DNA of 64,000 nt from Mytilus californianus (GCF_021869535.1 NW_026262723.1:85190324-85254323), one strand, 5' to 3'; shown: positions 12,084 through 25,079, counted from the stretch's first letter. Notes: generated from the letters alone by a model not told the origin. Numbers and translations are program-made.

Positions 12084-13033
12084 TGGTAAGGTTTGACCTA
12101 TATTTTTCTAAAGATCATTGGAAAGACCGTATAAAAATGCTGTACATAAAATTAATATTTAAACCAAAATTACAGCAAATCTTGATTGAAACAAGATATG
12201 AAAGATTTTAGGGATTTATATTTTTTTAGAATTAAATCTGAAGCAATCAATGATATCACATTTAGCCATGTAAGAGACACAAGACCCTTGGACCCTTTCT
12301 TTTACTATTTGCTCTTTGTTACACATTTTGAGTAACATAAAGAATTTTATGAGCAAAGGTATTTTGTGATAAGAACAATTTAAGTCACATGTATAGTCGT
12401 ATCTGAACGGAAATATATTTTCTTTTATAATGTAGTTTTTTCTTTTACAGATATTTTATAAAAGGACATGGTTTTAGAGAAGTACATGTGGATATTGATT
12501 ACTTTCAGTTGAAGGTATGTTTCTGAAGCTTGTCATGCGAAATTAACCTAAATCGCACCAATTTCGAAAAAAAAGTACAGAAATAGAGCTTTCTAAAAAC
12601 AATAAATACTGATAAATTTAGAATTGCACTTAAAACTCGCTAGCACAAATGGTCGATAACGTAGACCATGCTTGTTAATGTTTTGCTTAAAACAAAAATA
12701 TAGCACTGATATAGTTTTAGTCTGTTACAACGTATTTTGGGTCGCTGACTCTCAATGGACAGAATCTGATTAAAAAGAAGAATATTCTTTCTTGGCGGCA
12801 TGTTGAGTGGAGCTGCTGTTGCTTTATTTACATATGCCACCTCACTCTCTATTACATAACACACTTATCCTACGTTTATTTATATTCATTACTACAATCT
12901 TAAAAGAATACATTAAATCGTCTATATTTTTTATCCGCTGCTTCATTCAAAAAGGTACATATTCATAGCAGTTTTTGATCTTCTTTATGAGAAGTCCATC
13001 AAAACAATTTACAAATATATTTCATGCGGTTTT
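12084..13033. other. Non-repetitive stretch between family B and A elements
   Basis: Apart from the exon-like segment at 12451-12514, nothing is recognised here. The longest frames on both strands lack protein-like composition. Confidence 0.4.
12451..12514 (+). other. Exon-like segment of an unidentified gene
   Basis: A good acceptor (TTTTTTCTTTTACAG) precedes 64 bases that are open in one frame and are followed by the donor GTATGT. Read with one base completing an upstream codon, it gives YFIKGHGFREVHVDIDYFQL plus a final K. The composition is protein-like and it lies in non-repetitive sequence. I could not find a partner exon in the window and I do not assign a family. It could also be chance or a decayed exon. 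Confidence 0.3.
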
Positions 13034-13085
13034 TATACGACCGCAAAAATTAAAATTTTTTTGGTCGTATATTGGTATGACGTTG

Positions 13086-13117
<32 letters not shown>

Positions 13118-15067
13118 TGGCGTCGTCCGGCGTCGTCCGAAGACACATTGGTTTTCGCACTCTAACTTTAGTTTAAGTGAATGGATCTCCGTGAAATTTT
13201 ACCATAAGGTTCAATACCACAAAAGGAAGGTTGGGATTGATTTTGGGGGTTATGGTACCAACAGTTAAGGAATTAGGGGCCAAAAAGGGGCCAAAAATAA
13301 GCATTTTTGTAACTTCCAGACATAACTTGTGTGTTAGTGTATGGATCTCTCTGACATTGTACCACAAGGTTCCATATCACAAAGGGAATGCTGGGATTGG
13401 TTTTGGGGGTAATTGCCTCAAAATTTTAGGAATTAGGGGCCAAAAAAAGGGGCAAAAAACAAGCATTTTTCTAGTTTCATGATAATAACTTGTGTGTAAG
13501 TGTATGGATCTTTCTGAAATTGAACTACAAGGTTCCATATCACAAAGGGAAAGCTGGAATTGAGTTTGGGGGTAATTGCCCAAAACATTTAGGAATAAGG
13601 GGCCAAAAATAGCATTTTTATAGTTTCCAGACAATTACTTGTGTTCAAGTGTATGGATCTCTCTGAAATTGTACTGCAAGGTACCATACCACAAAGGGAA
13701 GGCTGGGATTGATTTTGGGGGTAATTCCCTCAAAATTTTAGGAATAAGGGGCCAAAAAGGGAAACAAAACAAGCATTTTTCTAGTTTCAGGACAATAACT
13801 TGTGTTCAAGTGTATGGATCTCTCTGAAATTGTACTGCAAGGTACCATACCACAAAGGGAAGGCTGGGATTGAGTTTGGGGGTGATGAATCATAAGGGGT
13901 TTCAAAAAATTGGGGGGGGGGGGATTTTTTTTTTTTCCTTTTTTTTCTTTTTTTCCTTTTTTTTCTTTTAAAATTTTCCATTTTAAGTTGGTTATTTCTG
14001 ATTAATATTTAAAAGCAAATAATAGTGATATGGTAGGAGATATACACCAAACAGGATGTGTAAATTATTATATAATAAGTATTGTGCAATAGCAAGAAAT
14101 TTTCAATTGCACAGTATTGCACAATAGCAAGAAATCTTTCATTGCACAGTATTGCGCAATAGCAAGAAATCTTCAATTGCACAGTATTGCGCAATAGCAA
14201 GAAATATTCAATTGCACAGTATTAATTGCTTATTTCTTGACCAATTTCAATGGGGTTTTATTCTTGAATTCTTGGGGTTCTTTAATATGCTGAATCTAAC
14301 CGTGTATTAAGTTTTTGGATTTTGGGCCCCGATTTTAAATTGGTCCACATTGAGGTCCAAAGGGTCCAAAATTAAACTTTGTTTGATTTCATCAAAAATT
14401 GAATTATTGGGGTTCTTTGATATGCCGAATCTAACTGTGTATTTAGATTCTTAATTTTAGGTTCCATTTTCAAATTGGTCTACATTAAGGTCCAAAGGGT
14501 TCAAAATTAAACTTAGTTTGATTTTAACAAAAATTGAATTCTGAGGGTTCTTTGATATGCTGAATCTAAACATGTTTTTAGATTTTTGATTATGGGCCCA
14601 GTTTTCAAGTTGGTCCAAATCGGGGTCCAAAATTAAACTTTGTTTGATTCAACAAAAATTGAATATATGAAATTGTTTGATATGCTGAATCTAACCATGT
14701 ATTTAGATTTTTGATTTTTGGGCCCCGTTATCAACTTTGTCCACATTGAGGTCAAAAGGGTCCTAAATTAAACTTTGTTTGATTTCATAAAAAATTGAAT
14801 TCTTGGGGTTCTTTGATATGCTGAATCTAACCATGTATTTAGATTTTGGATATTGGACCATAATAGGTGAATGTCCAATTTAATAAAAAAATTTAAGTTC
14901 TTAGACCACATTCATTCTGTGTCAGTAACCTATGCTGTGTCAAATATTTAATCACAATCCAAATTCAGAGCTGTATCAAGCTTGAATGTTGTGTCCATAC
15001 TTGCCCCAACTGTTCAGGGTTCGACCTCTGCGGTCGTATCAAGCTGTGCCCTGCGGAGCATTTTATT
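13034..15067 (+). mobile_element. Family A element, complete single copy (2.03 kb)
   Basis: This is the simplest intact copy. It has the 5' hairpin TATACGACC/GGTCGTATA and a CGTCGTC tract (about 13086-13135), then about five modules of about 161 bp. A G-run with T/C tract (about 13912-13970), a 35-bp array (about 14085-14222), 130-bp units (about 14230-14860) and the A tail follow. It ends with TGCGGTCGTATC, a small hairpin (CTGTG..CGGAG) and CATTTTATT. It serves as the reference for the compound copy. Confidence 0.85.
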
Positions 15068-15304
15068 ATTCATAATTTATAAATCGTAAACGAGAAATAA
15101 CCACCGAATTTTGCATTTTCGCCTCGCCGTTTTGTCTGTGAAAATAAAAGACGAAAACGCGAAAATGTTGGCCTCCGACCACATTTCATCACTAAAAATG
15201 ACGCAGCAACCCCGATTTTTTTTTAAATTAACAATTATAAAAAAGTCAGCTGTCCATAATAATTATGACTACAAAGATATAGGTACTTATAAGACCAATT
15301 TTCT

Positions 15305-15436
15305 AAATATACCTTTAATGCCCGCCTCCGGGTGCGGGATTTTCTCGCTGTGTTGAAGACCCATTGGTGGCCGTGAGCTGTTTCTGCTCTTTGGTCGAGT
15401 TGTTGTCTCTTTGACGCATTCCCCGTTTCCATTCTA
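15305..15436 (-). repeat. Family H interspersed repeat fragment
   Basis: The complement of this stretch matches 21844-21962 and 40514-40632 (GAATGGAAA(T/C)GGGGAAT ... AGCGAGAAAATCC(C/T)GCAC). I recognise it as a very common mussel repeat. The class is not clear from the sequence. Confidence 0.65.
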
Positions 15437-16326
15437 AATTTTATCTTTGTTCAAGCAGTAAATTGTGATGCGGGATTTGACACATTATTTTCACGATAAT
15501 TCGGAATTAGATCCCCTCCTACCTCCTGGTGTGATATCAAGACAAAAGTCTGAAATTTTCTGAAACAAACAATAAAATATGAATTTATTTAAATATTTCA
15601 TGATGCAATCGAGCGTTTTCAAAGTGTGTCATAGTCTGTTCACTAAATCATAATAATGTTAATAGTCAAACCGAAAAGATGTTTTATTGTTCACAAATAT
15701 GCTTCCAATAGGTATGCATGCTTTTCAGAATTACGTTTATTTTGCGCTTTCTTACCTTTTTACATGGACTGACAACTATTACAGCTAAAACATGTACACA
15801 TTTCTTTCGGGTTAGAAAGGAAAATGCTTCTTTTATTTACTTCTTCCTTGTTTATCAGACCTTTATATTGTTTATAAATTATATTTCCTTCGTGCTCTAT
15901 AGTAATGCTGATGATTAAAAGTAGTGAGTGATAACCTTATGGTGTTAAGTTCAATGACAAGTGCGTAAATAGTCCAAGATTGCTCTGATGTCCGATAACA
16001 TGCCTTGGGGACTAGTTGGAGTCCCAAAAAGAAGCTATTGGACGGATTTGTCCCCAAAACATGTCCTCCAACTTCAGAACAATCTCGTGTGTACTACATA
16101 TGTACTTTGTGTAAGTTACTTGTATCATAGTATGTAATCATGGGACAATTTTGTTAATTTTTAACCACTTAATTCAAATTCTTTTTTTTATTTGTATCTT
16201 TTTAAACTGTATTAGTTTGTTGTCTCAAGCAACTTGCATACATAACATCTATCAATAAAAACATTTATTGAGTATATGTATTAAAATATCCCCTTCATTG
16301 GAATTGCAGGCAAACATGAGATTTTT
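15437..16326. other. Intergenic sequence
   Basis: No convincing gene or repeat. The frames are short and AT-driven. Confidence 0.4.
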
Positions 16327-17784
16327 AACCAGGTTTTCCGAAAGAAAAATGCGGTTATTTGATGAAGGCCGACGGCGGGCGGTTTTCGTGCAATAACTTT
16401 GAACTGATAAGCCAATGGTTTTTAAATTTTAATATGTTACTGATGTCTAAGTTGAGGTCAAGTTCGGTATTGACGATTTACACTTTTACCGTTCAGGAGT
16501 TATGTTCCTTGATAGGTTTTTAAATTGCACTTGATGTCGTTTCCGTGCAATAACTTATGAATCGTTCAACCAATGCTTTTCACATTTTTGTCGAGCCTTC
16601 GACTTTAGTCGAAAAAGCGAGACATAGCGATCCTACATTCCGTCGGCGTCGTCGTCGTCGTCGTTGTCGTCGGCGGCGTCCACAAATATTCACTCTGTGG
16701 TTAAAGTTTTTGAAATTTTCATAACTTTCTTAAACTATCCTGGATTTCTACCAAACTTGGACAGAAGCTTGTTTATGATCATAAGATAGTATCCAGAAGT
16801 AAATTTTGTATAAATAAAATTCCATTTTTTTCCGTATTTTACTTATAAATGGACTTAGTTTTTCTGCCGGTAAATATTACATTCACTCTGTGGTTAAAGT
16901 TTTTAAAATTTTAATAACTTTCTTAAACTATCCTGGGTTTGTACCAAACTTGGACAGAAGCTTGTTTATGATCATAAGATAGTATCTAGAAGTAAATTTG
17001 GTAAAAAAAATAAATCCATTTTTTCCTTACTTTACTTTTAAATGGACTTAGATTTTCTGCCAGGAAACAACACATTCACTCTGTGGTTAAAGTTTTTAAA
17101 ATTTTAATAACTTTCTTATACTATTTTGGATTTGTACCAAACTTGGACAGACGCTTGTTTATGATCAAAAGCTAGTATCTAGAAGGAAATTTTGTAAAAA
17201 AATAAATCCATTTTTTCCGTATTTTACTTTTAAATGGACTTAGATTTTCTGCCAGGAAACAACATATTCACTCTGTGGTTAAAGTTTTTAAAATTTTAAT
17301 AACTTTCTTATACTATTTTGGATTTGTACCAAACTTGGACAGAAGCTTGTTTATGATCAAATGCTAGTATCTAGAAGGAAATTTTGTTTTCTTCCAGTTA
17401 ACATTACATTCAGTCTGCAGTTTAAGTTTTTAAACATTTATTAGATTCATAAACTATCCTGGAATTTTACCAAACTTGGACAGAAGCTTCTTACAATCAA
17501 AAGATAGTATCAAGAGGAATATTTTTATTGATTTACTTCCTCATTTTTGTTGAGCCTGCGATTAACAGAAAAAGTAGGCGAGACACTGGGTTCCGCGGAA
17601 CCCTTACGAATTTTATTCTGTTGTTAGTGATTACAAAACGGAGGGCAATTTCAATATTGCCGATTTTCATTTTTACTGTTCAGGAGTTAAAGTCCTTGAT
17701 AGGTTGGAAAATCGGCACAGAACGTGGCAGGTCAAACAAGCCTGGCAATTTGACAGACTATTTCTTGTTTAGATTATGCACGAC
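16327..17784 (+). mobile_element. Family E element interrupted by a family I element
   Basis: The 5' end is a diverged form of the E terminus (AACCAGGTTTTC ... GAAAAATGCGGTT), then a GACGGCGGGCGG tract and modules carrying GTGCAATAACTT, AGTTCGGTATTGACGATT and CAGGAGTTATG. The modules stop in a T-run at 16588 and resume near 17615 (GTTCAGGAGTTAAAGTCCTTGAT). The 3' end is degraded, and TTCTTGTTT near 17760-17772 may be its tail. Confidence 0.55.
16589..17614 (+). mobile_element. Family I element
   Basis: The 5' TGTCGAGCCT includes the hairpin TTCGAC-TTTA-GTCGAA and is followed by a CGTCGTCGT tract. Five tandem units of about 195 bp follow (ATTCACTCTGTGGTTAAAGT ... ACCAAACTTGGACAGA), the last truncated. 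The right end has AGGCGAGACA, an imperfect inverse of the 5' end, then the perfect 16-bp palindrome GGGTTCCGCGGAACCC (17588-17603) and a T-rich tail. It is inserted in a T-run of a family E module. Confidence 0.8.
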
Positions 17785-18287
17785 AATAACTGCGTCTGGT
17801 AACTCATTTAGTTTTTAGCAACATATAGATAACCATCAAAGATTCAGTTATAGCATTGGTCGATTATCTGAAGGCCGATTGCAGTATTTAGTCCCTTAAA
17901 TTTCAGCTCCGAGTCCGAGACAGAATGGGAATGGGAAACTTAGCTTTTACTATGGTTCTCAGAAAAACATGCATACAAATTATACTAAGAAACGTTGATT
18001 GTTATTTCAAAGTCATGCTCCTCATTGCATTTGTGGCAACTACAATTTCTTATAGAGTCGTCAGACGAACAGGACACCAGAGGACTATTTATCCGAATAA
18101 TAATATGCATATTTTTTTTCCTTCATCATTGACACAGAATGGAAAGATTTATGGATTTGTTAGCTAAGGAAATTTCTAGCGTCAATGGAAAATGGTTTTA
18201 AATATGTCTATAGTGTAAATCAAACATCAAACATTTGATTATCATCTCTATACTGCTTATTTAACGGTAACTACACTCAGCTTTCCA
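17785..18287. other. Intergenic sequence
   Basis: An 80-codon frame at 17925-18167 has no recognisable domain and no splice or initiation context that persuades me. Confidence 0.35.
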
Positions 18288-18402
18288 CATTTATCATACA
18301 TACGCGCACTGTAACACATTTATCATACGTACGCACAGTGTAACACACTTATCATACATACGCACACTGTAACACATTTATCATACATACGCGCACTGTA
18401 AG
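18288..18402 (+). repeat. Short minisatellite, about 29-30 bp x 4
   Basis: Four tandem copies of ACACATTTATCATACATACG plus CGCACTGTA, with a few substitutions. The first copy is partial at its 5' side. Confidence 0.85.
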
Positions 18403-19644
18403 GAATAGTTCTAGGCTTAAAGGATATTCATAATAAGCGTATTATTATATATTATTATCATGTACTGTCGCAGTGAACGAAACAGGACTGTTAATGTCAC
18501 GATTTGTACTTCTGATGCAAGTTATGTTTTTTCGAGGGATGCGCCCTTGAAGGGAAACATGGCATGTTTAGGGCGAACAAATTGTCATGTTTTGTTCATT
18601 GGAAGACCGTCTTGGAACGCTTTTATCATATCGAAAAGCCCAAAGTATCAGTCCTTAAGTTATTGAATAGAAGGACTTGTCGATGTTAAGCTAGTGAGCA
18701 TATCCTTTTCATTAAAAGACAGTGACTAAACGCTCCTATTTTAAAATGTAAATATCAATAGAAAATTTTCCAACTGGTTATAAAGTATATGAAGTCAGGA
18801 GTACGCATTGGAAATTCTGATCCCTAACAAATTTTCTTAAAATAATTTATCTCCAGAATCTCTTCGGACGCTCCAAATTTATAAAGTGTTTATTTTTATT
18901 TACCTCGCCATCCATGCAAGCAGAGTATTCATGAACAATACGAATACTGCATTTTTGTGTGCATTTGAATTAAGATGGAAGGATTTATGTGGAATAAACA
19001 GATTATCTATCAAATTATTAAACTACATGAACTCTCAAATATTGAAACTTTAATGAGAAACATAAGCTTTTATTTCACAAGAATGGTTTGCGGCAGTAAG
19101 GAGAAGCAAGTATAGACTGCATCAATGGTGTAAAAAAAGGATGATTTGAACGTATTTGACCTAGGAGATTTGTGATCTACATTTCAAATGATTTCATACT
19201 TAACCGATTGCGAAACGGATGTGATTTCATACATATTTGTATTGTAACCGTCAGTCTTGTGTAACAGTTATGTTTTAAGAGGTTGTTTGGTTTACATTTG
19301 GATGACCGGAACAGGAGATTTAGTTAAGACTTTGTCCACGCAGAGATGATTTTCTGCTGCTAGTACCGACCAACACCTTTGTCACATTTCTGATAACCAC
19401 AATGCAATTAGAGAAGTCGTGACATGTCAGCTTTGCGTATTTAGAACAGCTTGTACATTAAATGATTTCAAGAAATAGGAACCAAATAAGTATATACCAT
19501 TAAAAAAAAGTATATGAAATCGTTATTAAGAGACTGGTTTTTATGAGCCGAAATTGCTTTGAAACTGCTAAATGGAAGGAAAGTAATGTGGTATGTCATT
19601 TGTTTGTTACTGCCTTTATTTGTATTTGGAGTTGAAACTTTTTT
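18403..19644. other. Intergenic sequence
   Basis: No gene, RNA or repeat family recognised. Confidence 0.4.
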
Positions 19645-20590
19645 TATACGACCGCAAAAATTTTTTTGGGATCGTATAATGGTATGATGTCGTCGTCGTC
19701 TACGTCGTCGTCCGAAGACGCATTGGTTTCCGGACAATAACTTTAGTTTAAGTTAATGGATCTCTATGAAATTTTTCAAGAAGGTTCAATACCACAAAAG
19801 GAAAGTTGGGATTGATTTTGGAGATGAGTGGCCCAAAACAAACATTTTTCTAGTTTCAGGAAAATAACTTGTATAAGTATTTCGATTGCTCTGAAATTGT
19901 ACAACAATGTTTAATACCACAAGTAGAAGGTTGGGATTCATATTAGGGGTTATGGGGCAAACAGTTTAGGAATTAAGGGCCTAAAAGGGTCAAAAACAAC
20001 AATTTTTGTAGTTTCCGGACAATAACTTGTGTGTAAGTGTATGGATCTCTCTGATATTGTACCATAAGGTTCCATATCACAAAAGGAAGGCTAGGATTGA
20101 GTTTGGGGGTAATTGCCTCAAACATGTAGGAATTAGGGGCCAAAAACATGCATTATTCTAGTTTCCAAACAATAACTTGTGTTAGATGTGTATGGATCTC
20201 TCTGAAATTGTACTACAAGGTTCCATACTACAAAGGAAAGAATATGATCGAGTCTTGGGGTAATTTCTCCAAGGGGGGATTCCAAAAGTCGCGGGGGGGG
20301 GGGGGTTCCAATTTTTTTAAGGAATTCATATTTTTTTCAAAAATTTTCACAAATTTCAAAGTTTGTAAAAGTTTCAAGAAGTAATCTTCAATTGCACAGT
20401 ATTGCGCAATAGATTTGTAAGATCTTTTACCACATTTATTTTGTGTCAGAAACCTATATTATGTCAAAAATTTGATCACAATCAAAATTCAGACAGTATC
20501 AAGCTTGAATATTATATCCAAATTTGCCCCAACTGTTCAGTGTTCGACCTCTGCGGTCGTATCAGACTGCGCTCAGCGAAGCATTTTATT
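19645..20590 (+). mobile_element. Family A element, internally deleted copy
   Basis: It has the 5' TATACGACCGC hairpin, a short CGTCGTC tract, four to five modules of about 161 bp, a G-run at about 20294-20306 and only a remnant of the 35-bp array (about 20384-20412). It then passes directly to the A tail and the 3' terminus (TGCGGTCGTATCAGACTGCGC ... GAAGCATTTTATT). The 130-bp array is missing. Confidence 0.8.
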
Positions 20591-20871
20591 TTTCCTTTTT
20601 GTAACTTACGATTTTCTAGACCCGTAATACTGCTTGACGAAAGCATAATTAACATTCAAATCAGTCAAAATATGAATAAACCCAACATATATGACAACAG
20701 CATATCACAACGTACCTTAATAAAACAAGATTGGACATCAAATCAACCAAAAAATTAAAGTAAACAACACACCACAATTTTTTTTAAAGAAATGAAATTG
20801 GTTGAAACAAAATTAAGTGAACTATTTTCGTGAAATTCAATTACTTTATTCCGTTTTTGCATGGAATAAAA

Positions 20872-20981
20872 CTTGGGTTTTGATCATTGTTGTGAAGGCC
20901 GTACGTTGACCTATAGTTGTGAACTTCTGCGTCATTTGGTCTCTGGCAGAGATTTTGGGAATCGTACCACATCTTATTTTT
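20872..20981 (+). repeat. Family K interspersed repeat
   Basis: It matches 47826-47938 (TGACCTATAGTTGT ... TCATTTGGTCTCTGG ... ACCACATCTTATTTTT). I recognise this as widespread in molluscan genomes and SINE-like in length. Assignment to a named SINE is not possible from the sequence alone. Confidence 0.6.
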
Positions 20982-21788
20982 GTCCCCCGTCCGCCCGTCT
21001 GGTCTTGTTAGCGCTCTCACATGTACAATTGTTGCCAGATTTTATGAAACTTATATTGTAGGTTTATATCAGCAATGTCTCGGACGAGTTCGCAAATCAG
21101 TGCCGATCAGTTATTTTTAAACGAGTTATGCCCCTTGGAAACATTAATTATATGAAAAATTGCATCGTTAGCGCTCTCATTTGTACAGTTCTTGCCAGAT
21201 TTTTATAAAACTTATAGTGTATATCAGAAATGTCTCGGACGAGTTAGAAAATCAGTGCCGATCAATTATTTTAAAAAGAGTTATGCCCCTTGGAAATATT
21301 AATTATATGGAAAATGCATCATTAGCGCTCTCATGTGTACAATTCTTGCCAGGATTTAATGAAACTTATATTGTAGGTTTATATCAGAGATGTCTTAGAC
21401 GAGTTCGAAAATCTGTGCCAATCAATTATTTAAAAAAAAGTTATGCCCCTTTGAACTATTAATTATATGGAAAATTGCCTTATGAGTGCTCTCATGTGTA
21501 CGATTCTTGCCAGATTTTTATGAAATTTATATTTTAGGTTTATATCATTAACGTCTTGAACGAGTTCGAAAATCTGTGCCGATCAATTATTTTAAAAAGA
21601 GTTATGCCCCTTGGAAATATTAATTATATGGAAAATTGCATCATTAGCGCTTTCATGTGTACAATATATATAATTTATGAATAATTTTAAAGAACAAAAA
21701 AAAATTGTATTTTTTATCTATTATCCTTGTACCTTGGATAGATAAAATATGTGCAACGCGGGGGACATTGGAACTCTGTTCTTTTATT
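20982..21788 (+). mobile_element. Family J element with four 160-bp modules
   Basis: It starts after a T-run with GTCCCCCGTCCG. Four units of about 155-165 bp follow (GCGCTCTCA.. ATGTACAATT .. TTTATGAAACTTATA .. GAGTTATGCCCCTT). The right end has GCGGGGGAC (21758-21766), inverse of the 5' end, then a weak hairpin (GAAC-TCT-GTTC) and a T-rich tail. The 5' hairpin seems lost. Confidence 0.65.
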
Positions 21789-21843
21789 ATAATTACCCAT
21801 AATTATGAAAAGGTGAAATTATGAAGCTTTTAGCTAAAATTGA

Positions 21844-22620
21844 GAATGGAAATGGGGAATATGTCAGAGAGACAACAACCCGACCAAAGAGCAGACAACA
21901 GCCGAAGGCCACCAATGGGTCTTCAATGCAGCGAGAAAATCCCGCACCCGGAGGTGGTCCTCAGCTGGCCCCTAACTAAAATTGTGTGCTAGTTCAGTGA
22001 AAATGGACGTCACACTAAATCCAAAACATATAAATGAACTAAAATTAAAAAACATACTAGACTAACAAAGGCCAGAGGCTCCTGACTTGGGACAGGCGCA
22101 ACAATGCGGCGGGGTTAAACATGATTTGTGAGATCTCAACCCTCCCTCTATACCTCTAGCCAATGTAGAATAAATAAACACATAGCAATACGCACAGTAA
22201 AACTCAGTTTAAAAGAAGTCCGAGTCCGATGTCAGAATAGGTAACAAAAGAAACTAAGCAAAATGACAATGATACATAAATGAACAAAGAACTACTAGCA
22301 GTTACTGACATGCCAGCGCCAGACCTCAATTAAACTGATTGAAAGATTATGTCTTCATCATATGAAAATCAAGTACAATCCCTCCCGTTAGGGGTTTAGT
22401 ATCATACCATCATAAAATATACGACAAGAACATAACCCGTATCATGCCAACAACTGGTTTTAGAATAAATGTGTTTATTTCCAATGCAAAGACCCTGTTT
22501 GGTCAATAAACTTATATGGATTTCAAAGAGATGGAATATATACCTAAAATAGAAATATACCTTCACTGAACTGGAAATTAAACAAGGACAAAAAGAATGC
22601 AATGAACTGAACATTCTTTA
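21844..22620 (+). repeat. Family H interspersed repeat, long copy
   Basis: The first 120 bp match the fragments at 15305-15436 (inverted) and 40514-40632. The remainder (AACCTCCCTCTATACC.., CAGTAAAACTCAG.., CCTCCCGTTAGGGGTTTAG..) is recognisable as common mussel repeat DNA. No coding frame survives, and the boundaries are approximate. Confidence 0.55.
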
Positions 22621-23099
22621 GAACGTATCCACTTTCATTTAATTAAAAGTAATTTATTGATACTACATTGTATGTACTCAGATTTTCAATTTATAATTTA
22701 CAATAGTATGTGTACGTGTCAAGAAAACAATCCATTTTATGAAAAATTACACTAGTTGCAGAAAGTGTTGCATTGCTTGTTGATAATTTTTTTTAAATAG
22801 ATTAACTGTATGCCGCCATCTTGGATTGTTAAATAGCAGTTCACAATCGGTTTAGTTCTTTGCTTAAATCTGCAAATTTTGAGACAGATTGGCTGTTATG
22901 TGTAAGACTGTTTATGGTAATAAAGAAACATATGTGATTTGTTGCATTATTTTGACTGATTTAACAAATACAAAATATTTGTGTATGTTTGAATCAAATT
23001 GTCAACTTGGCCATTTAAGGGGAGATAACTCAAATAGTAAAATTTTTATAATAAGAGAAATTTTCAATTTTTACTTGTAGCAAGAAAACAAGGTTGGTA
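22621..23099. other. Intergenic sequence
   Basis: No gene or repeat recognised before the third B element. Confidence 0.4.
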
Positions 23100-24132
23100 A
23101 CACCATTAAGTGTAACCCTTGTCCGTCCGTCCCGAAAAAATGGTTTTCGTTCTCTCGTTCTCGAACTTTAGTTTGCCTCAACCAAATGTTATAAAACTTA
23201 TACACAATGCTTATTACCATAAAACACAGATCAAGTTCGAAATTGGGTGGGGTCACTTCTACCGTTCATGAGTTATGCACCTTTATAAGCATTAACATTG
23301 CTGAATTTTTCGTTTCCGTTCTCTTAACTTTAGTTTGCCTCAACCAAATGTTATAAAACTGATACACAATGCTTATTACCACAAAACACAGATCAAGTTC
23401 GAAATTGCGTGGCGTCTATTTTACCGTTCATGAGTTATGCCCCTTTATAAACATAAAAAATGCCGAATTTTTCGTTTCCGTTTCACTAACATTAGTTTGC
23501 CTCAACCAAATGTTATAAAACTTATACACAATGCTTATTACTACAAAACACAGATGAAGTTCGAAATTTGTGGCGTCACTTTTACCGTTCATGAGTTATG
23601 CCCCTTTATAAACATACAAATTGCTGAAGTTTTCGTTTCCGTTCTGTAACTTTACTTTGACTGAACCAAATGTTATAAAACTTTTACACAATGCTAATTA
23701 CCACAAAACACAGTTGAAGTTTAAAATTGGATGGCGTCACTTTTACCGTTCGTGAGTTATGCCCCTTTATAAATGGAAAAATTGCTTAACCGTCGTTTCC
23801 GTTCTCAACTTTAGTTTGCCTCAACCAAATGTTATAAAACTGATACGCAATGCTTATTACAACAAAACACAGATCAAGTTCGAAATTGCGTGGCGTCCAT
23901 TTTACCGTTCACGTGTTATGCCCCTTTATAAACATAAAAAATGCCGAATTTTTCGTTTCCGTTTCTCTAACTTTAGTTTGCCTCAACCAAACGTTATGAA
24001 ACTTGTACACAATGCTTATAATCACAAAACGATCTTAACTACGTGAATCCTGCATCTGTATGTGGAAGTTGACTCATGCATATTTACAAGCGGGGGCATC
24101 TGTGACCCATAGACATATTCTCCATTTATTTC
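23100..24132 (+). mobile_element. Family B element with six modules, 5' end truncated
   Basis: It begins at the ACCCTTGTCCGTCCGTCCCG tract without the usual 5' hairpin. Six modules follow at spacings of 159-162 bp (CAACCAAATGTTATAAAACT .. AGATCAAGTTCGAAATTG .. GAGTTATGCCCCTTTATAAAC). It ends with GCGGGGGCATCTGTG, a diverged hairpin and CCATTTATTT. Confidence 0.75.
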
Positions 24133-24374
24133 TTTTTATTTTCTAAAAGCATATTTTAAAAATGAAAGCATATTATAAAACCTATCTTCTCGTATTTTAT
24201 GTCAAAATTCTATCGCATATATTTCTTTTTATTCACAAAAAAAGTGTTTCTTATGAACAATCTATGCAAATTTTTGCAATTTTGCACGACTTGTAGCTTG
24301 AAAAATAGCACAGTGATCCATATTTTTTTTTTTGTTGAAAAAAAAAGCATGGACAAATCTTCATTTTGACAAAG

Positions 24375-24930
24375 TATAGATAAGATTAGATAAGATAAGA
24401 TAAGATATTTATTACAATGATTTAGATAATTGACACAATAATCAAATGTTGATAATCATATATAAACATGAATATAATCATCTCAATTCTAAGATGTTAA
24501 ACCACGGCCAGACCAGAGCCATACACATAATAGTAAAAAAGCATAACAATTATATTTAATATTAACAGGCAAATATTCTCAATGGGTTACATAAAAACAT
24601 ATCTGTACTATATTGATAGTTTTCTGAGTTCAAAACATTTATTAATATAAATTGCTATAATTTTCACTATCTCTATGTTTTCTTGAATAAAAAGCCAATT
24701 AAACTTGGCACTTGTGTTTAACATTTAGAAATTTTACAACTTTTAATCATAAAACTCTTTTCTCAAGAGATTATAATAAAGGGGACATGTTCTTCGTCTT
24801 CAACTTTATCCAACGTGCATTTTTTTACATAATCTCTGTTCGTCTCTATTTTTAGGGGGTGTGCACTTATTCTGATCTTGCACAGCGCTTGTCTATAAAT
24901 TCTTTTAGTTCCAGATATTTTTCTGTACCA
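24375..24930 (-). pseudogene. LINE 3'-end relic (C-terminal cysteine region and GATAA tail)
   Basis: On the - strand the sequence ends in a (TATCT/TTATC)n tail, seen as GATAAGATAAGATAAGATAT on +. Upstream of it a decayed frame reads ALCKIRISAHPLKIETNRDY, then VEDEEHVPF and later FIQENIEIVKIIAIYINKCF. This resembles the C-terminal cysteine/VEDEEH region that follows the reverse transcriptase in CR1-like LINEs. Stops and frameshifts interrupt it. The tail type and motif order give the orientation. Confidence 0.55.
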
Positions 24931-25079
24931 AAAAAATTTTTAATTGAAAAATAAGTCAAGAGTTAGTTTTACCTGATTCAACAGTATTTTCTCTAAATTC
25001 TCTCTAATGATTCAGAAAACTTTTACATAATTTATTCTTAGCTATAGCACATAATCGGCCAACACCTACATTTAAGTTT

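Noticed and set aside
15111-15356. 81-codon frame overlapping the H repeat
   Set aside because: Its C-terminal part is the inverted H repeat and the rest shows no domain.
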